Shown: positions 1 through 8,495, numbered from the stretch's first letter. The stretch: DNA of 64,000 nt from Pseudomonas sp. CFBP 13711 (GCF_014842265.1 NZ_JACYVI010000014.1:38879-102878), one strand, 5' to 3'. The notes: a model not told the origin generated them from the letters alone. Program-made: numbers and translations.

Positions 1-83
1 ACTTGGGGTGCTTTTCCAAGTAACTCGCCGAAGGCGAAACGGTCTGCCCCCAGGCAGACGCTCTTGATCTTCGTACGGAGGGC
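1..83 (+). repeat. 3' part of a ~320-bp multi-hairpin intergenic repeat (copy D)
   Basis: This matches the 3' ends of the copies at 4415-4738 and 31870-32187 and the inverted copy at 31367-31692. It holds the ACTTGG/CCAAGT hairpin arm, the TCGCCGAAGGCGA hairpin and a GTCTGCC-CCCA-GGCAGAC hairpin, then CTCTTGATCTT. It is cut by the window edge. No gene is seen between it and the start codon at 156. Confidence 0.75.
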
Positions 84-155
84 CGACGTCAGCTTGATGA
101 CAGCGCAAACCGAAAGCGTCTAGAGTGACCTCAGTCCCTTTCTAGGCCTCGCCAC

Positions 156-734
156 TTGACCATTCGATCGAATGCAGCGCCACTGTCTGACGCTCAGTCC
201 AGCGCCGAAGCGTTGAATGTCCTGTTGCTGGCATGCGCCACAGGCAATCGGTTGGCGTTCGAAGCGATGTATCACGCCACGTCGTCCAGGCTGTTCGGTA
301 TATGCCTGCACTATTCCGGCAATCGGGCCGAGGCGGAAGAGGTGCTGCAGGAGGTGTACATCATGGCGTGGCTGAAGGCCTCTCGATTCGATCCGCAACG
401 GGCCAGCGCCATCACCTGGCTCTCGACCATGGCCCGCCACAAGGCGATTGACCGGCGCAGGGCCCATCGCCGTCAAGATCCCCTTGAAACCATCCCCGAA
501 TTACCCACCCAGGACGACCCCATCCCGGACGCCCTCGAGCGCGAGCAGGAGGGCAGTCAGCTGGACCGCTGCCTTGAAACCTTGGAAGACGCGCAGCAAC
601 GCTATATCCGCGTGGCGTTCTTCGAGGGTTGTTCCTACGCCGAACTGGCCGAGCGCCACGGTATTGCGCTGGGGACGATGAAAAGCTGGATTCGCCGCGG
701 GCTGCTTCGACTGCGCTTGTGCCTCGGCCTATGA
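156..734 (+). CDS. ECF-type RNA polymerase sigma factor (first pair)
   Basis: A group IV (ECF) sigma factor of 192 aa that would direct RNA polymerase to a small set of envelope or stress promoters. Region 2 lies around residues 25-95, with the helix AEEVLQEVYIMAW that contacts the -10 element. Region 4 lies around 130-190, with a helix-turn-helix ending GIALGTMKSWIRRGL. The start is a TTG at 156; no in-frame ATG fits the N terminus better. The stop overlaps the downstream anti-sigma start as ATGA, so the two are translationally coupled, a standard sigma/anti-sigma layout. The protein resembles the SigK/RpoE-like ECF class. Its inducing signal is not visible. Confidence 0.9.
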   Translation: MTIRSNAAPLSDAQSSAEALNVLLLACATGNRLAFEAMYHATSSRLFGICLHYSGNRAEAEEVLQEVYIMAWLKASRFDPQRASAITWLSTMARHKAIDRRRAHRRQDPLETIPELPTQDDPIPDALEREQEGSQLDRCLETLEDAQQRYIRVAFFEGCSYAELAERHGIALGTMKSWIRRGLLRLRLCLGL

Positions 735-1444
735 ACGAGCATCCCGTGCCGCCCGACGAGACCCCGGACCTGCTGATCGCAGAGTACGTGCTGGGCGTGC
801 TCAGCCGCGAAGAGCGTGAGCGGGTGGAGGCGATGATTGCGCTGGAGCCTCGCCATCAACGCGCGCTGGCGCAATGGCAGGAGCAGTTCGCCGAGTGGCT
901 CGGTCAATTGCCCGCGTCCAGTCCTCCCGCCGGTACCTGGGGCAGGATTGAGCAGCGGTTGTTTGCGGGTGCCAGCCATTCGCCGTCACGGGTGTCAGGC
1001 TGGTGGAACAGCCTCGGGCTCTGGCGCTGGACAACGGCGGCGCTGGCTGCCGGGTTGCTGGCGTCGGTGCTGACGCTTCAACAACCTGTTCCTGGACCGA
1101 CGCCGGGGCCGGCCTTGTTGGCGCGTCTCGAACAGAGCGATGGCAATACGCTGTTTGCCGCGACGGTCAACCCTGACCGGCGAAGCGTGCTGTTCGTCAA
1201 CACGGGCCGCGCCGACTGGCCGGGTAAAAGTGCCGAGGCGTGGGTAATCGCTGCCGATGGCAAGCCTCGGTCGCTGGGCCTGCTGCCGGCCAATGCCCCC
1301 GCGACATTGAGCGTAGCGCCGCCACTGGCTGACCTGCTCGCCAGCGGCGCAGTGCTCGCGGTCACTCTCGAGCCGTTGAACGGGTCACCGAGCGGGCTGC
1401 CGACCGGACCGGTCGTCGCCCAGGGAAAAATATCCTCACTCTGA
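731..1444 (+). CDS. anti-sigma factor, RskA-like, single-pass membrane protein
   Basis: 237 aa, starting at ATG 731 inside the sigma stop (ATGA). A longer upstream frame exists but lies within the sigma gene. The N-terminal cytoplasmic part (about 1-75) has the AEYVLGVLSREERERVEAM helix typical of RskA/ChrR-type anti-sigma domains; no Cys/His zinc ligands are evident. A single transmembrane segment follows at about 97-117, then a periplasmic C-terminal domain ending in the family motif NGSPSGLPTGPV. It should hold the sigma encoded upstream until a periplasmic signal triggers release. The second pair at 2968-4259 encodes a close paralogue with the same NGSPTGKPTGP ending. Confidence 0.87.
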   Translation: MNEHPVPPDETPDLLIAEYVLGVLSREERERVEAMIALEPRHQRALAQWQEQFAEWLGQLPASSPPAGTWGRIEQRLFAGASHSPSRVSGWWNSLGLWRWTTAALAAGLLASVLTLQQPVPGPTPGPALLARLEQSDGNTLFAATVNPDRRSVLFVNTGRADWPGKSAEAWVIAADGKPRSLGLLPANAPATLSVAPPLADLLASGAVLAVTLEPLNGSPSGLPTGPVVAQGKISSL

Positions 1445-1445
1445 T

Positions 1446-1473
1446 GCATCCGTTCCGGCGCCCGCTTCGTATA
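1446..1473 (+). promoter_or_regulatory. candidate ECF-dependent promoter of the fasciclin gene
   Basis: GCATCC at 1446-1451, a 16-base spacer, then CGTATA at 1468-1473. The same arrangement (GCATCC, 16 bases, GGTAGT) lies ahead of the DUF3455 gene at 2237-2264. The shared motif is read directly from the sequence. Its use by one of the two flanking ECF sigmas is inference. Confidence 0.3.
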
Positions 1474-1518
1474 TCTCCCACCTTCATCCGAAGGACCTAA
1501 GAATCCGGGAGAACTACC

Positions 1519-2076
1519 ATGTTGACCCTCGCCAAACGCATCGCCGCTGTCTCGTTCGCTGCCCTTTGTCTTGCTGCATCCCCCGGCTTTGCCGCCGATA
1601 CCGTCATGGTCGGTGGCGCCGCCATGTACCCGACCAAGACCATCGTCGAGAACGCCGTCAACTCCAAGGACCACACGACCCTGGTGGCGGCGGTCAAAGC
1701 TGCAGGGCTCGTAGACACCCTCAACAGCAAAGGCCCGTTCACCGTCTTCGCCCCCACCAATGAAGCTTTCGCCAAACTGCCGGCCGGCAATGTCGAAACG
1801 CTGGTCAAGCCGGAGAACAAGGCTGACCTGACCAAAATTCTGACGTATCACGTCGTCGCCGGCACCCACACCGCCAAACAATTGATGGCGGACGCCAAAA
1901 TGAACGGCGGCAAGGTGATGCTGAAAACCGTACAGGGCGAATCCCTCACCGTGATGCCCCATGACGGCAAGCTCTGGGTGATGGACGCCAAAGGTGGCAA
2001 AAGCGCGGTCAGCATCGCTGATGTGATGCAGTCCAATGGCGTCATCCACGTGGTCGATTCGGTGCTGATGCCGTAA
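1519..2076 (+). CDS. secreted fasciclin (FAS1) domain protein
   Basis: 185 aa with an N-terminal signal peptide (about residues 1-22, cleavage after PGFA). It is therefore exported to the periplasm or beyond. One FAS1 domain fills residues about 45-185: the N-terminal helix, the core VFAPTNEAFAKLP and the second conserved block LTKILTYHVVAG are clear, and the C-terminal GVIHVVDSVLMP is the usual FAS1 end. FAS1 domains mediate adhesion or ligand binding; the ligand here is unknown. A strong GGGAG ribosome site precedes the ATG. The gene sits 74 bp after the anti-sigma gene behind its own candidate ECF promoter, so it is a likely target of the sigma factor. Confidence 0.9.
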   Translation: MLTLAKRIAAVSFAALCLAASPGFAADTVMVGGAAMYPTKTIVENAVNSKDHTTLVAAVKAAGLVDTLNSKGPFTVFAPTNEAFAKLPAGNVETLVKPENKADLTKILTYHVVAGTHTAKQLMADAKMNGGKVMLKTVQGESLTVMPHDGKLWVMDAKGGKSAVSIADVMQSNGVIHVVDSVLMP

Positions 2077-2236
2077 GCGCTGACCTGATCGTTGCAGTAC
2101 CCGGCGGACGCTCATTCCGTCCGCCGGGTCCATGGCCTGGCTTTTCTGCGGGCGCCATGTCGATCGACTCAATGCCCTTCTGCTCATCCCTCCCGTACTC
2201 CTGCTAATCCCCGCACAGATTTATTTTCAATCCGCT

Positions 2237-2264
2237 GCATCCAGTTCCCTTTCCCCCGGGTAGT
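2237..2264 (+). promoter_or_regulatory. candidate ECF-dependent promoter of the DUF3455 gene
   Basis: GCATCC at 2237-2242 and GGTAGT at 2259-2264 with a 16-base spacer, matching the arrangement ahead of the fasciclin gene. The leader from here to the ATG at 2314 is about 45 bases. The assignment to an ECF sigma is inference from the two-copy match. Confidence 0.28.
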
Positions 2265-2313
2265 ACAAGTAGTAGCGATGGCTGCTGACCTGTTTATCCA
2301 ATGGAGAGATGGC

Positions 2314-2856
2314 ATGAACGCTAAAAAATTACTGGGTTCGTTCGGTGTTTCATTGGCTGCCACTTGCCTGCTGGCAACGGCGCCGGCGGCTTTCGCGCAG
2401 ATGGCGTTGCCGGATGCGGTGAAGGTACCGGACGGTCACAAGATCGCCATGGAGACGGTAGGCGTGGGCGAGATCACCTACGAATGCCGCGACAAGCCCA
2501 ACGCCGCCGGCCAGACCGAATGGACATTCGTCGGCCCGAAAGCGGTATTGAATGATCGCAGCGGCAAGCAGGTCGGCACCTACTTCGGGCCACCGGCGAC
2601 GTGGCAGGCCGCTGACGGTTCGAAGATCACCGGCACCCAGCTCGCCGTGGCTCCCGCCGGGACGGGCGACATTCCGTATCAGTTGGTGAAAGCCAACCCT
2701 GCAGAAGGCAACGGCGCGATGAGCAACGTCAGTTACATCCAGCGGGTGGCGACCAAAGGCGGTGTCGCGCCGAAGATGGAGTGCTCGACGGCGACCAAGG
2801 GCAAGCAGGAAATCGTGAAATATCAGGCGGAGTATATTTTCTGGGCCGCGAAGTAG
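2314..2856 (+). CDS. secreted DUF3455 family protein
   Basis: 180 aa, taken from ATG 2314 because GGAGAG lies 7 bases upstream and a clean signal peptide follows (residues 1-26, ending AAFAQ). A longer frame from 2092 would bury the signal peptide. The mature part carries the family blocks ITYECRDKP, WTFVGPKAVL, TYFGPPATWQAADGSKITG and VSYIQRVATKGGVAP, which identify DUF3455, a domain of unknown function often found beside ECF sigma genes and fasciclin-like proteins. Two Cys (in ECRDK and MECSTAT) could form a disulfide. No enzymatic motif is recognised. A terminator follows at 2919. Confidence 0.85.
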   Translation: MNAKKLLGSFGVSLAATCLLATAPAAFAQMALPDAVKVPDGHKIAMETVGVGEITYECRDKPNAAGQTEWTFVGPKAVLNDRSGKQVGTYFGPPATWQAADGSKITGTQLAVAPAGTGDIPYQLVKANPAEGNGAMSNVSYIQRVATKGGVAPKMECSTATKGKQEIVKYQAEYIFWAAK

Positions 2857-2918
2857 ACCAACGTCCCACGTCAGGCAGCGTCGCTGACGCACAAAGTCAT
2901 CTACGCTGCACCGACGCA

Positions 2919-2949
2919 ACCCCGGCCTTTGGGCTGGGGTATTTCTTTT
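2919..2949 (+). terminator. rho-independent terminator after the DUF3455 gene
   Basis: ACCCCGGCC pairs with GGCTGGGGT (one G-T wobble) around a short loop at 2919-2940, followed by ATTTCTTTT. It ends the first sigma/fasciclin/DUF3455 unit. It also argues against a translation start inside it (TTG 2929) for the next gene. Confidence 0.75.
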
Positions 2950-2967
2950 CGTTGGCGGTTGAACATT

Positions 2968-3531
2968 TTGTCCCTACCTGAAGACTGTTTTGACTACGAA
3001 GCCTGCCTGGCCGCGTGCGCCCGAGGTGAGCAGCAGGCGTTGCACGGGCTCTACACGCAAGAGAGCGCCCGCCTGCTCGGCGTCGCCAAACGGATCGCCC
3101 GCAGCGACGCGCTGGCCGAGGACATCGTGCACGACGCCTTCCTCAAAATCTGGACCCGCGCTGGCAGTTTCGACCCGGCGCGAGGCACTGCCCGTGGCTG
3201 GATCTTCAGCGTGACCCGGCACCTGGCGCTGAACTTCATGCGTGACAACGCGCACATCGTTCAGGTCAGCGAGCAAAGCGAAAACGCGGTGCTGGCCGAG
3301 GTCTCTCTGGAGGCAGCCACCGACGCCGACACCTTCGAATACCGTGCCCGCTCGGGGCGTATTTACGGGTGCCTCGAACAACTCGAACCGGCGCGTCGCA
3401 ACTGCATTCTTCATGCGTACGTAGACGGTTTTTCGCATTCGGAGATAGCGCAGAAAATCGGCGCGCCACTGGGCACCGTGAAAGCCTGGATCAAACGCAG
3501 TCTGGTGGCATTGCGGGAGTGCATGGGATGA
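2968..3531 (+). CDS. ECF-type RNA polymerase sigma factor (second pair)
   Basis: 187 aa from TTG 2968. The longer frame from TTG 2929 starts inside the terminator and adds non-homologous residues. Region 2 covers about 18-90, with LAEDIVHDAFLKIW, and region 4 about 130-185, with HSEIAQKIGAPLGTVKAWIKRSL. It belongs to the same ECF class as the factor at 156-734, but the two have diverged clearly. It overlaps the next gene by 4 bases (ATGA) and should be coupled to it. Its target promoters are unknown; the secreted proteins upstream are candidates. Confidence 0.88.
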   Translation: MSLPEDCFDYEACLAACARGEQQALHGLYTQESARLLGVAKRIARSDALAEDIVHDAFLKIWTRAGSFDPARGTARGWIFSVTRHLALNFMRDNAHIVQVSEQSENAVLAEVSLEAATDADTFEYRARSGRIYGCLEQLEPARRNCILHAYVDGFSHSEIAQKIGAPLGTVKAWIKRSLVALRECMG

Positions 3532-4259
3532 CAGGCTATCCGTCGAACGACAGCGCCGATGAACTGGACGCACTGGCCAGCGAGTACGTGTTGGGCACAC
3601 TGCCGGCTGAGCAACGACTCAATGTCCAAAACCGCCTCGCCACGGACGCCCACTTGCGCGCGGCAGTGGACGCATGGGAAGGGCGCCTGCTGGCCTTGAC
3701 CGAACTCGCCGAAACGCACACCCCAAGCCCACGGCTGTGGGATCGAATCGAGCGCAGCGTCAACAGCCGTGCCCGCCGGGCTTCCGTCAAGACTCCGGCC
3801 GTGACGTCGCACTCCTGGTGGGATCTCCTGCCCCTGTGGCGCGGACTGGCCGGCGCAGGACTCGTTGCGACCCTGCTGCTGGGCTCGATGCTCCTGACCC
3901 GAACCGCCCCGGTGAACCCCACGACCTACCTCGTCGTGCTCGTTGCCCCGCAAAACCAGGCCCCCGGCTGGGTCATCCAGGCCAGCAACCCGGAAGAAAT
4001 CCAGCTGATACCGCTCGGCGCCACCCCAGTCCCCGCCGACAAAGCCCTCCAGTTCTGGACAAAAGCCGACGGCTGGCAGGGCCCCGTGTCCCTGGGCCTG
4101 GTCAAACCCGGCCAGACCCTCTCCGTACCGGTGAACAAACTGCCGCCGCTGCAACCCAACCAACTCTTCGAACTCACCCTCGAAAACCCCAACGGCTCCC
4201 CGACCGGCAAGCCTACGGGGCCGATTCAATTCATCGGACGCGCCGTGAAAGTGATCTAG
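3528..4259 (+). CDS. anti-sigma factor, RskA-like (second pair)
   Basis: 243 aa from ATG 3528, overlapping the sigma stop. The N-terminal helix ASEYVLGTLPAEQRLNVQNR matches the RskA-type anti-sigma domain. A transmembrane segment lies at about 102-122 (GLAGAGLVATLLLGSMLL). The periplasmic domain contains the LQFWTKADGWQGPVSLG block and ends with NGSPTGKPTGPIQFIG. It is a paralogue of the protein at 731-1444. Together the four genes form two complete sigma/anti-sigma switches. Confidence 0.87.
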   Translation: MTGYPSNDSADELDALASEYVLGTLPAEQRLNVQNRLATDAHLRAAVDAWEGRLLALTELAETHTPSPRLWDRIERSVNSRARRASVKTPAVTSHSWWDLLPLWRGLAGAGLVATLLLGSMLLTRTAPVNPTTYLVVLVAPQNQAPGWVIQASNPEEIQLIPLGATPVPADKALQFWTKADGWQGPVSLGLVKPGQTLSVPVNKLPPLQPNQLFELTLENPNGSPTGKPTGPIQFIGRAVKVI

Positions 4260-4261
4260 CG

Positions 4262-4318
4262 GCTGGACGCGGAGCGTCGAGGGCGGCATTCCCACGCAGA
4301 GCGGGGGAACGATCGGCC
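4262..4318. repeat. GCGGAGCGT-type palindromic repeat
   Basis: GACGCGGAGCGTC followed by GCATTCCCACGCAGAGCGGGGGAACGA is a copy of the repeat at 31714-31849, 45089-45184 and 54363-54415. Copies of this type are frequent in Pseudomonas and are often misread as short genes. Confidence 0.7.
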
Positions 4319-4344
4319 AATCATCTAGCGTCTGGAAGGCCGCT

Positions 4345-4372
4345 TTCGTGAGCAAGCTCACTCCCACATGAG
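4345..4372. repeat. single REP palindrome
   Basis: TTCGTGAGCAAGCTCACTCCCAC form, one REP of the family that makes up the array at 20093-21316. The 630-base gap from 4260 to 4892 holds this, the repeat before it and the long repeat after it. I see no gene there. Confidence 0.75.
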
Positions 4373-4414
4373 CGTCGTTTGCCCTTGATGATTTGCGGTG
4401 TCACATCTGACGCC

Positions 4415-4738
4415 TTCCCGGCTGAAGCCGGTCCTACTAAGCGTAAGCGCGCTTCTGATCTTCATACGCAAAAAGTCCAGACACCACAAAACGCGACTTG
4501 GGTGCAGGCCGAACGCAGACGACGCGCAGTGGGTCGAGCCGCATGGATGCGGCGAGAGCGCCGTCAGGACATGGATGTCCGTTCGGCGCGGGCCCACGGA
4601 GCGTCGTCGAAGTGAGGGAACCCGACGAAGTCGGGCCAAGCCAGGAGCAGGCACCCTTGGTTACTTGGGGTGCTTTTCCAAGTAACTCGCCGAAGGCGAA
4701 ACCGAGGCCGTTAAGCCGACGCTCTTGATCTTGATCTC
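4415..4738 (+). repeat. ~320-bp multi-hairpin intergenic repeat (copy A)
   Basis: It begins with a CCGGCTGAAGCCGG REP-like palindrome. It then runs through hairpins CCGCAT-GG-ATGCGG, GGACAT-GG-ATGTCC, GTTACTTGG/CCAAGTAAC and TCGCCGAAGGCGA, and ends with CTCTTGATCTTGATC. Copies B (31870), C (31367, inverted) and D (1) keep this order. Short frames inside it have no independent coding support. Confidence 0.8.
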
Positions 4739-4892
4739 CACCGCACCGGTGCAAAACCGTCGGACGAACACAAATCTAAATACTGGCACTCTGATATTTT
4801 CACCCAATCCCAAATGTTGGACCCCTTCTTGCAATAACCCCGATACAACGCTTCGGCGTCAAAAGATTGATTTAACGCGCAGGTGCCCATCG

Positions 4893-7022
4893 GTGGAACG
4901 CTCACAAATAATCTCCCACGCCAGAACCGGATTGATCGGCCTGGGCCGTGGACAACTTGGCGTCCCGCTACTGCTCCTCGTCATGCTCGCCATGATGATG
5001 CTGCCCATGCCGCCGTTCCTGCTCGACGTCTTCTTCACCTTCAACATTGCCCTGTCCATCGTCGTCCTGCTCGTCTGTATCTATGCCCTGCGGCCCCTCG
5101 ACTTCTCCGTATTCCCGACCATCCTCCTCGTCGCCACCCTGCTGCGACTGGCCCTCAACGTCGCCTCCACCCGCGTCGTGATGCTCCACGGCCAGGACGG
5201 CCACGCCGCCGCCGGTAAAGTCATCCAGGCGTTCGGTGAAGTCGTCATCGGCGGCAACTACGTCGTCGGTATCGTCGTCTTCGCCATCCTCATGATCATC
5301 AACTTCGTCGTCGTCACCAAAGGTGCCGGCCGGATCTCCGAAGTGAGCGCGCGTTTCACCCTCGACGCCATGCCCGGCAAACAGATGGCCATCGACGCCG
5401 ACCTCAACGCCGGCCTCATCGACCAGCCCGAAGCCAAACGCCGTCGTCTTGAAGTCGCCCAGGAAGCCGAGTTCTACGGCTCCATGGACGGTGCCAGCAA
5501 ATTCGTCCGCGGTGATGCCATCGCCGGCCTGCTGATCCTCTTCATCAACCTCATCGGCGGCATGCTGGTGGGCATCCTGCAACACGGCATGAGCTTCGGC
5601 GACGCGGGCAAGGTCTACGCGCTGCTGACCATCGGTGACGGTTTGGTGGCGCAATTGCCATCCCTGTTGCTGTCCACCGCCGCCGCGATCATGGTGACCC
5701 GAGCCTCCGGTTCGGAAGAAATGGGCAAGCTGGTCGGTCGGCAGATGTTTGCCTCCCACAAGGCGCTCGCCGTATCCGCCGGCATCATGATCGTCATGGG
5801 CCTGGTCCCGGGCATGCCGCACTTCTCCTTCATCAGCCTCGGTCTGGTGGCCGCCGGCGGCGCCTACCTGCTGTGGAAGAAAGAGAACCAGGTCAAGCTG
5901 GCCGCCGTGCAAGAGGTCAAGCGTCAGCAAGAGCTGCTGCCATCGCCGACCCGCGCGCAGGAATCCAAGGAACTGGGCTGGGACGACGTGACCCCGATCG
6001 ACATGATTGGCCTGGAAGTCGGCTACCGCCTGATTCCGCTGGTCGACCGCAACCAGGGTGGTCAATTGCTGGCGCGGATCAAGGGCGTGCGCAAGAAGCT
6101 CTCTCAGGAGCTGGGGTTTCTCATGCCGACCGTGCACATCCGCGACAACCTCGACCTGGCGCCCAGCGCCTATCGCCTGACCCTTATGGGCGTGACCCTG
6201 GCCGAAGCCGAGATCTACCCGGACCGCGAACTGGCGATCAACCCCGGTCAGGTGTTTGGCAGCCTCAACGGCATCACTGCCAAAGACCCGGCGTTTGGCC
6301 TGGAGGCCGTGTGGATCGAAATCAGCCAGCGTGCCCAGGCGCAATCCCTCGGTTACACCGTGGTGGACGCCAGCACCGTGGTGGCGACTCACTTGAACCA
6401 GATTCTCTACAAGCACTCTCATGAACTGATCGGCCACGAGGAAGTCCAGCAATTGATGACCCTGCTGGCCAAGGGATCGCCAAAACTGGCGGAAGAACTG
6501 GTCCCGGGCGTGCTGTCGCTGTCGGCCCTGCTGAAGGTGCTGCAGGCGCTGCTCGCCGAACAGGTGCCGGTTCGCGATATCCGCTCCATTGCAGAAGCCA
6601 TCGCCAACAACGCTGCGCGTAGTCAAGATACCGCCGCGCTGGTGGCTGCCGTACGGGTCGGATTGTCCCGCGCAATCGTCCAAAGCATTGTCGGCATTGA
6701 GCCGGAGCTGCCTGTGATCACCCTTGAGCCAAGGTTGGAACAGATATTGCTAAATAGTCTGCAGAAGGCAGGTCAGGGTCAGGAAGAAGGCGTTCTCCTC
6801 GAACCGAGCATGGCTGAGAAACTTCAGCGCTCGTTGATCGAAGCGGCGCAGCGTCAGGAGATGCAGGGGCAGCCGGTTATTTTGTTGGTCGCAGGTCCGG
6901 TTCGCGCCATGTTGTCCCGCTTTGGACGGTTGGCTGTACCGAATATGCATGTTTTGGCTTACCAGGAAATTCCTGACAATAAGCAAGTCACCATCGTAGC
7001 GACTGTCGGGCCTAACGGCTGA
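4893..7022 (+). CDS. flhA: FlhA, flagellar type III export gate
   Basis: 709 aa from GTG 4893, which gives the usual Pseudomonas N terminus (ERSQ...GLGRGQLGVP) and length; the open frame runs further upstream without support. About eight membrane segments span residues 15-330 and include the conserved FHIPEP-family region ARFTLDAMPGKQMAIDADLN. The cytoplasmic domain (about 360-709) docks chaperone-substrate complexes for hook and filament export. flhF follows after 11 bases. A TGGCAC at 4784 loosely recalls the -24 element of an RpoN promoter, but the -12 element is poor. The intergenic repeat lies immediately upstream. Confidence 0.97.
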   Translation: MERSQIISHARTGLIGLGRGQLGVPLLLLVMLAMMMLPMPPFLLDVFFTFNIALSIVVLLVCIYALRPLDFSVFPTILLVATLLRLALNVASTRVVMLHGQDGHAAAGKVIQAFGEVVIGGNYVVGIVVFAILMIINFVVVTKGAGRISEVSARFTLDAMPGKQMAIDADLNAGLIDQPEAKRRRLEVAQEAEFYGSMDGASKFVRGDAIAGLLILFINLIGGMLVGILQHGMSFGDAGKVYALLTIGDGLVAQLPSLLLSTAAAIMVTRASGSEEMGKLVGRQMFASHKALAVSAGIMIVMGLVPGMPHFSFISLGLVAAGGAYLLWKKENQVKLAAVQEVKRQQELLPSPTRAQESKELGWDDVTPIDMIGLEVGYRLIPLVDRNQGGQLLARIKGVRKKLSQELGFLMPTVHIRDNLDLAPSAYRLTLMGVTLAEAEIYPDRELAINPGQVFGSLNGITAKDPAFGLEAVWIEISQRAQAQSLGYTVVDASTVVATHLNQILYKHSHELIGHEEVQQLMTLLAKGSPKLAEELVPGVLSLSALLKVLQALLAEQVPVRDIRSIAEAIANNAARSQDTAALVAAVRVGLSRAIVQSIVGIEPELPVITLEPRLEQILLNSLQKAGQGQEEGVLLEPSMAEKLQRSLIEAAQRQEMQGQPVILLVAGPVRAMLSRFGRLAVPNMHVLAYQEIPDNKQVTIVATVGPNG

Positions 7023-7033
7023 GGTAGTGAGTC

Positions 7034-8377
7034 ATGCAAGTTAAGCGTTTTTTCGCCGCCGATATGCGACAAGCCATGAAACTGGTTCGCGATGAGCTGG
7101 GCGCTGAAGCCGCCATCATCGGCAACCGGCGGATCGCTGGCGGCGTGGAACTGACCGCCGCCCTGGACTACAAGCTGTCTGCGCTGGCCCCGCGTGTGCC
7201 GAACATCGAACTCGAAGACGAGCTGCGCAAGACTCAGTCGCTCATCGTCACTGCTCAGGCTGAGCTGACCCACCGCAGCGAGCTGGACACTGTCGCCAAC
7301 CGTCAGTTGTTCGCCGGCCTTGCGATGGATGACAGCAAGCAGATCGAACCGACGCTGGAAGAACCGTTTCGCCCGTCCGTCCACGCCGCAGTGGCCGCCG
7401 AACGCGCCGAGCGCAACGCCGAGCCGGGTGTTGGCGACCGCGCCTACGAAGCGATGCGCTCCGAATTGAACGGCCTGCGCGAACTGCTGGAAGTCCAGCT
7501 GGGCTCGCTGGCCTGGAACCAGCTGCGAGACGGCCGTCCGCAACAGGCCAATCTGTGGCGCCGTCTGCAACGGGTCGGCCTTTCCGGCCCGCTGTCCCGC
7601 GACTTGCTGGCGATGGTCCCGGACTCCAACGATCAGGCCCACACCTGGCGCATGCTGCTGGCCCATCTGGCCCGCATGATTGCCACGCCGGACGTCGAGC
7701 CACTGGAAGAGGGCGGTGTGATTGCCATGGTCGGTCCTGCCGGCATGGGCAAAACCACCACGCTGGCTAAACTGGCGGCCCGATATGTGTTGAAATACGG
7801 CGCGCAAAATATCGCGCTGGTGAGCATGGACAGTTTCCGCATTGGCGCTCAGGAGCAACTGAAAACCCTGGGCCGGATCCTCAATGTACCGGTCACCCAC
7901 GTCGACCCGGGCCAGTCCCTGGCACAGGCGCTGGAGCCGCTGTTGCGCAAGCGTGTGGTGTTGATCGACACCGCCGGCCTGCAAGCCAGCGATCCGGCCT
8001 TGCGTCTGCAACTGGAAACCCTCGCCGGGCGTGGCATCAAGGCGCGCAACTACCTGGTGCTGGCGACAACCAGCCAGAAGCAGGTGCTGTCAGCGGCTTA
8101 TCACAGTTACAAACGTTGCGGCCTGGCCGGGTGCATCCTGACCAAGCTCGACGAAACGGCCAGCCTGGGCGAAGTGCTCAGCCTGGCCGTGACACACGAA
8201 CTGCCTGTGGCCTATCTCACCGATGGCCCACGGATACCGGATGATCTGCATTTGCCCCGTCGGCACCAATTGGTGAGCCGGGCTGTCAGCGTGCAGATGC
8301 AGGAGGAGCCGAGCGAGGAAGCGATGGCGGATATGTTTGCGGATCTTTATCACAGCACCGGCAAGCGCGCGGGCTAG
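7034..8377 (+). CDS. flhF: FlhF, SRP-type GTPase for flagellar placement
   Basis: 447 aa. This signal-recognition-particle-like GTPase marks the pole where the flagellum is assembled. The N-terminal basic B domain (MQVKRFFAADMRQAMK) is followed by a variable linker, the N domain (about 150-225) and the G domain. The P-loop GPAGMGKTTTLAKLA lies at about 234-248, then SMDSFRIGAQEQL and the DTAGL switch block, with TKLDE near the C terminus giving guanine specificity. A GAGG site precedes ATG 7034. It is expected to work with FleN, encoded next, to set flagellar number and position. Confidence 0.97.
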   Translation: MQVKRFFAADMRQAMKLVRDELGAEAAIIGNRRIAGGVELTAALDYKLSALAPRVPNIELEDELRKTQSLIVTAQAELTHRSELDTVANRQLFAGLAMDDSKQIEPTLEEPFRPSVHAAVAAERAERNAEPGVGDRAYEAMRSELNGLRELLEVQLGSLAWNQLRDGRPQQANLWRRLQRVGLSGPLSRDLLAMVPDSNDQAHTWRMLLAHLARMIATPDVEPLEEGGVIAMVGPAGMGKTTTLAKLAARYVLKYGAQNIALVSMDSFRIGAQEQLKTLGRILNVPVTHVDPGQSLAQALEPLLRKRVVLIDTAGLQASDPALRLQLETLAGRGIKARNYLVLATTSQKQVLSAAYHSYKRCGLAGCILTKLDETASLGEVLSLAVTHELPVAYLTDGPRIPDDLHLPRRHQLVSRAVSVQMQEEPSEEAMADMFADLYHSTGKRAG

Positions 8378-8495
8378 GTGAAGAAAATGACAGTGGAATT
8401 TTCCTGCATCGATGGTCTGCCAGGCATTGTTCAGACACTGAACGTGCAGCCCGACATGTGGCTTAGGTCTAAGCAAGACAAGGTAAACAATTAAC

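Noticed and set aside
2092..2313. N-terminal extension of the DUF3455 protein
   Set aside because: It would place 74 residues before a clear signal peptide; ATG 2314 has its own ribosome site.
4379..4754. Several overlapping 75-105 aa frames
   Set aside because: They lie in the ~320-bp repeat, and similar frames recur in copies B and C, so they are repeat artefacts.
4784..4799. RpoN promoter upstream of flhA
   Set aside because: TGGCAC is present but the -12 element (TATT instead of TTGC) is poor.
4968..6683. 571-aa frame opposite flhA
   Set aside because: It is a shadow of the high-GC flhA gene: His/Asp/Gly-rich, no start context and no family resemblance. The same applies to other long antisense frames, e.g. 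opposite cheA, xdhB and smc.
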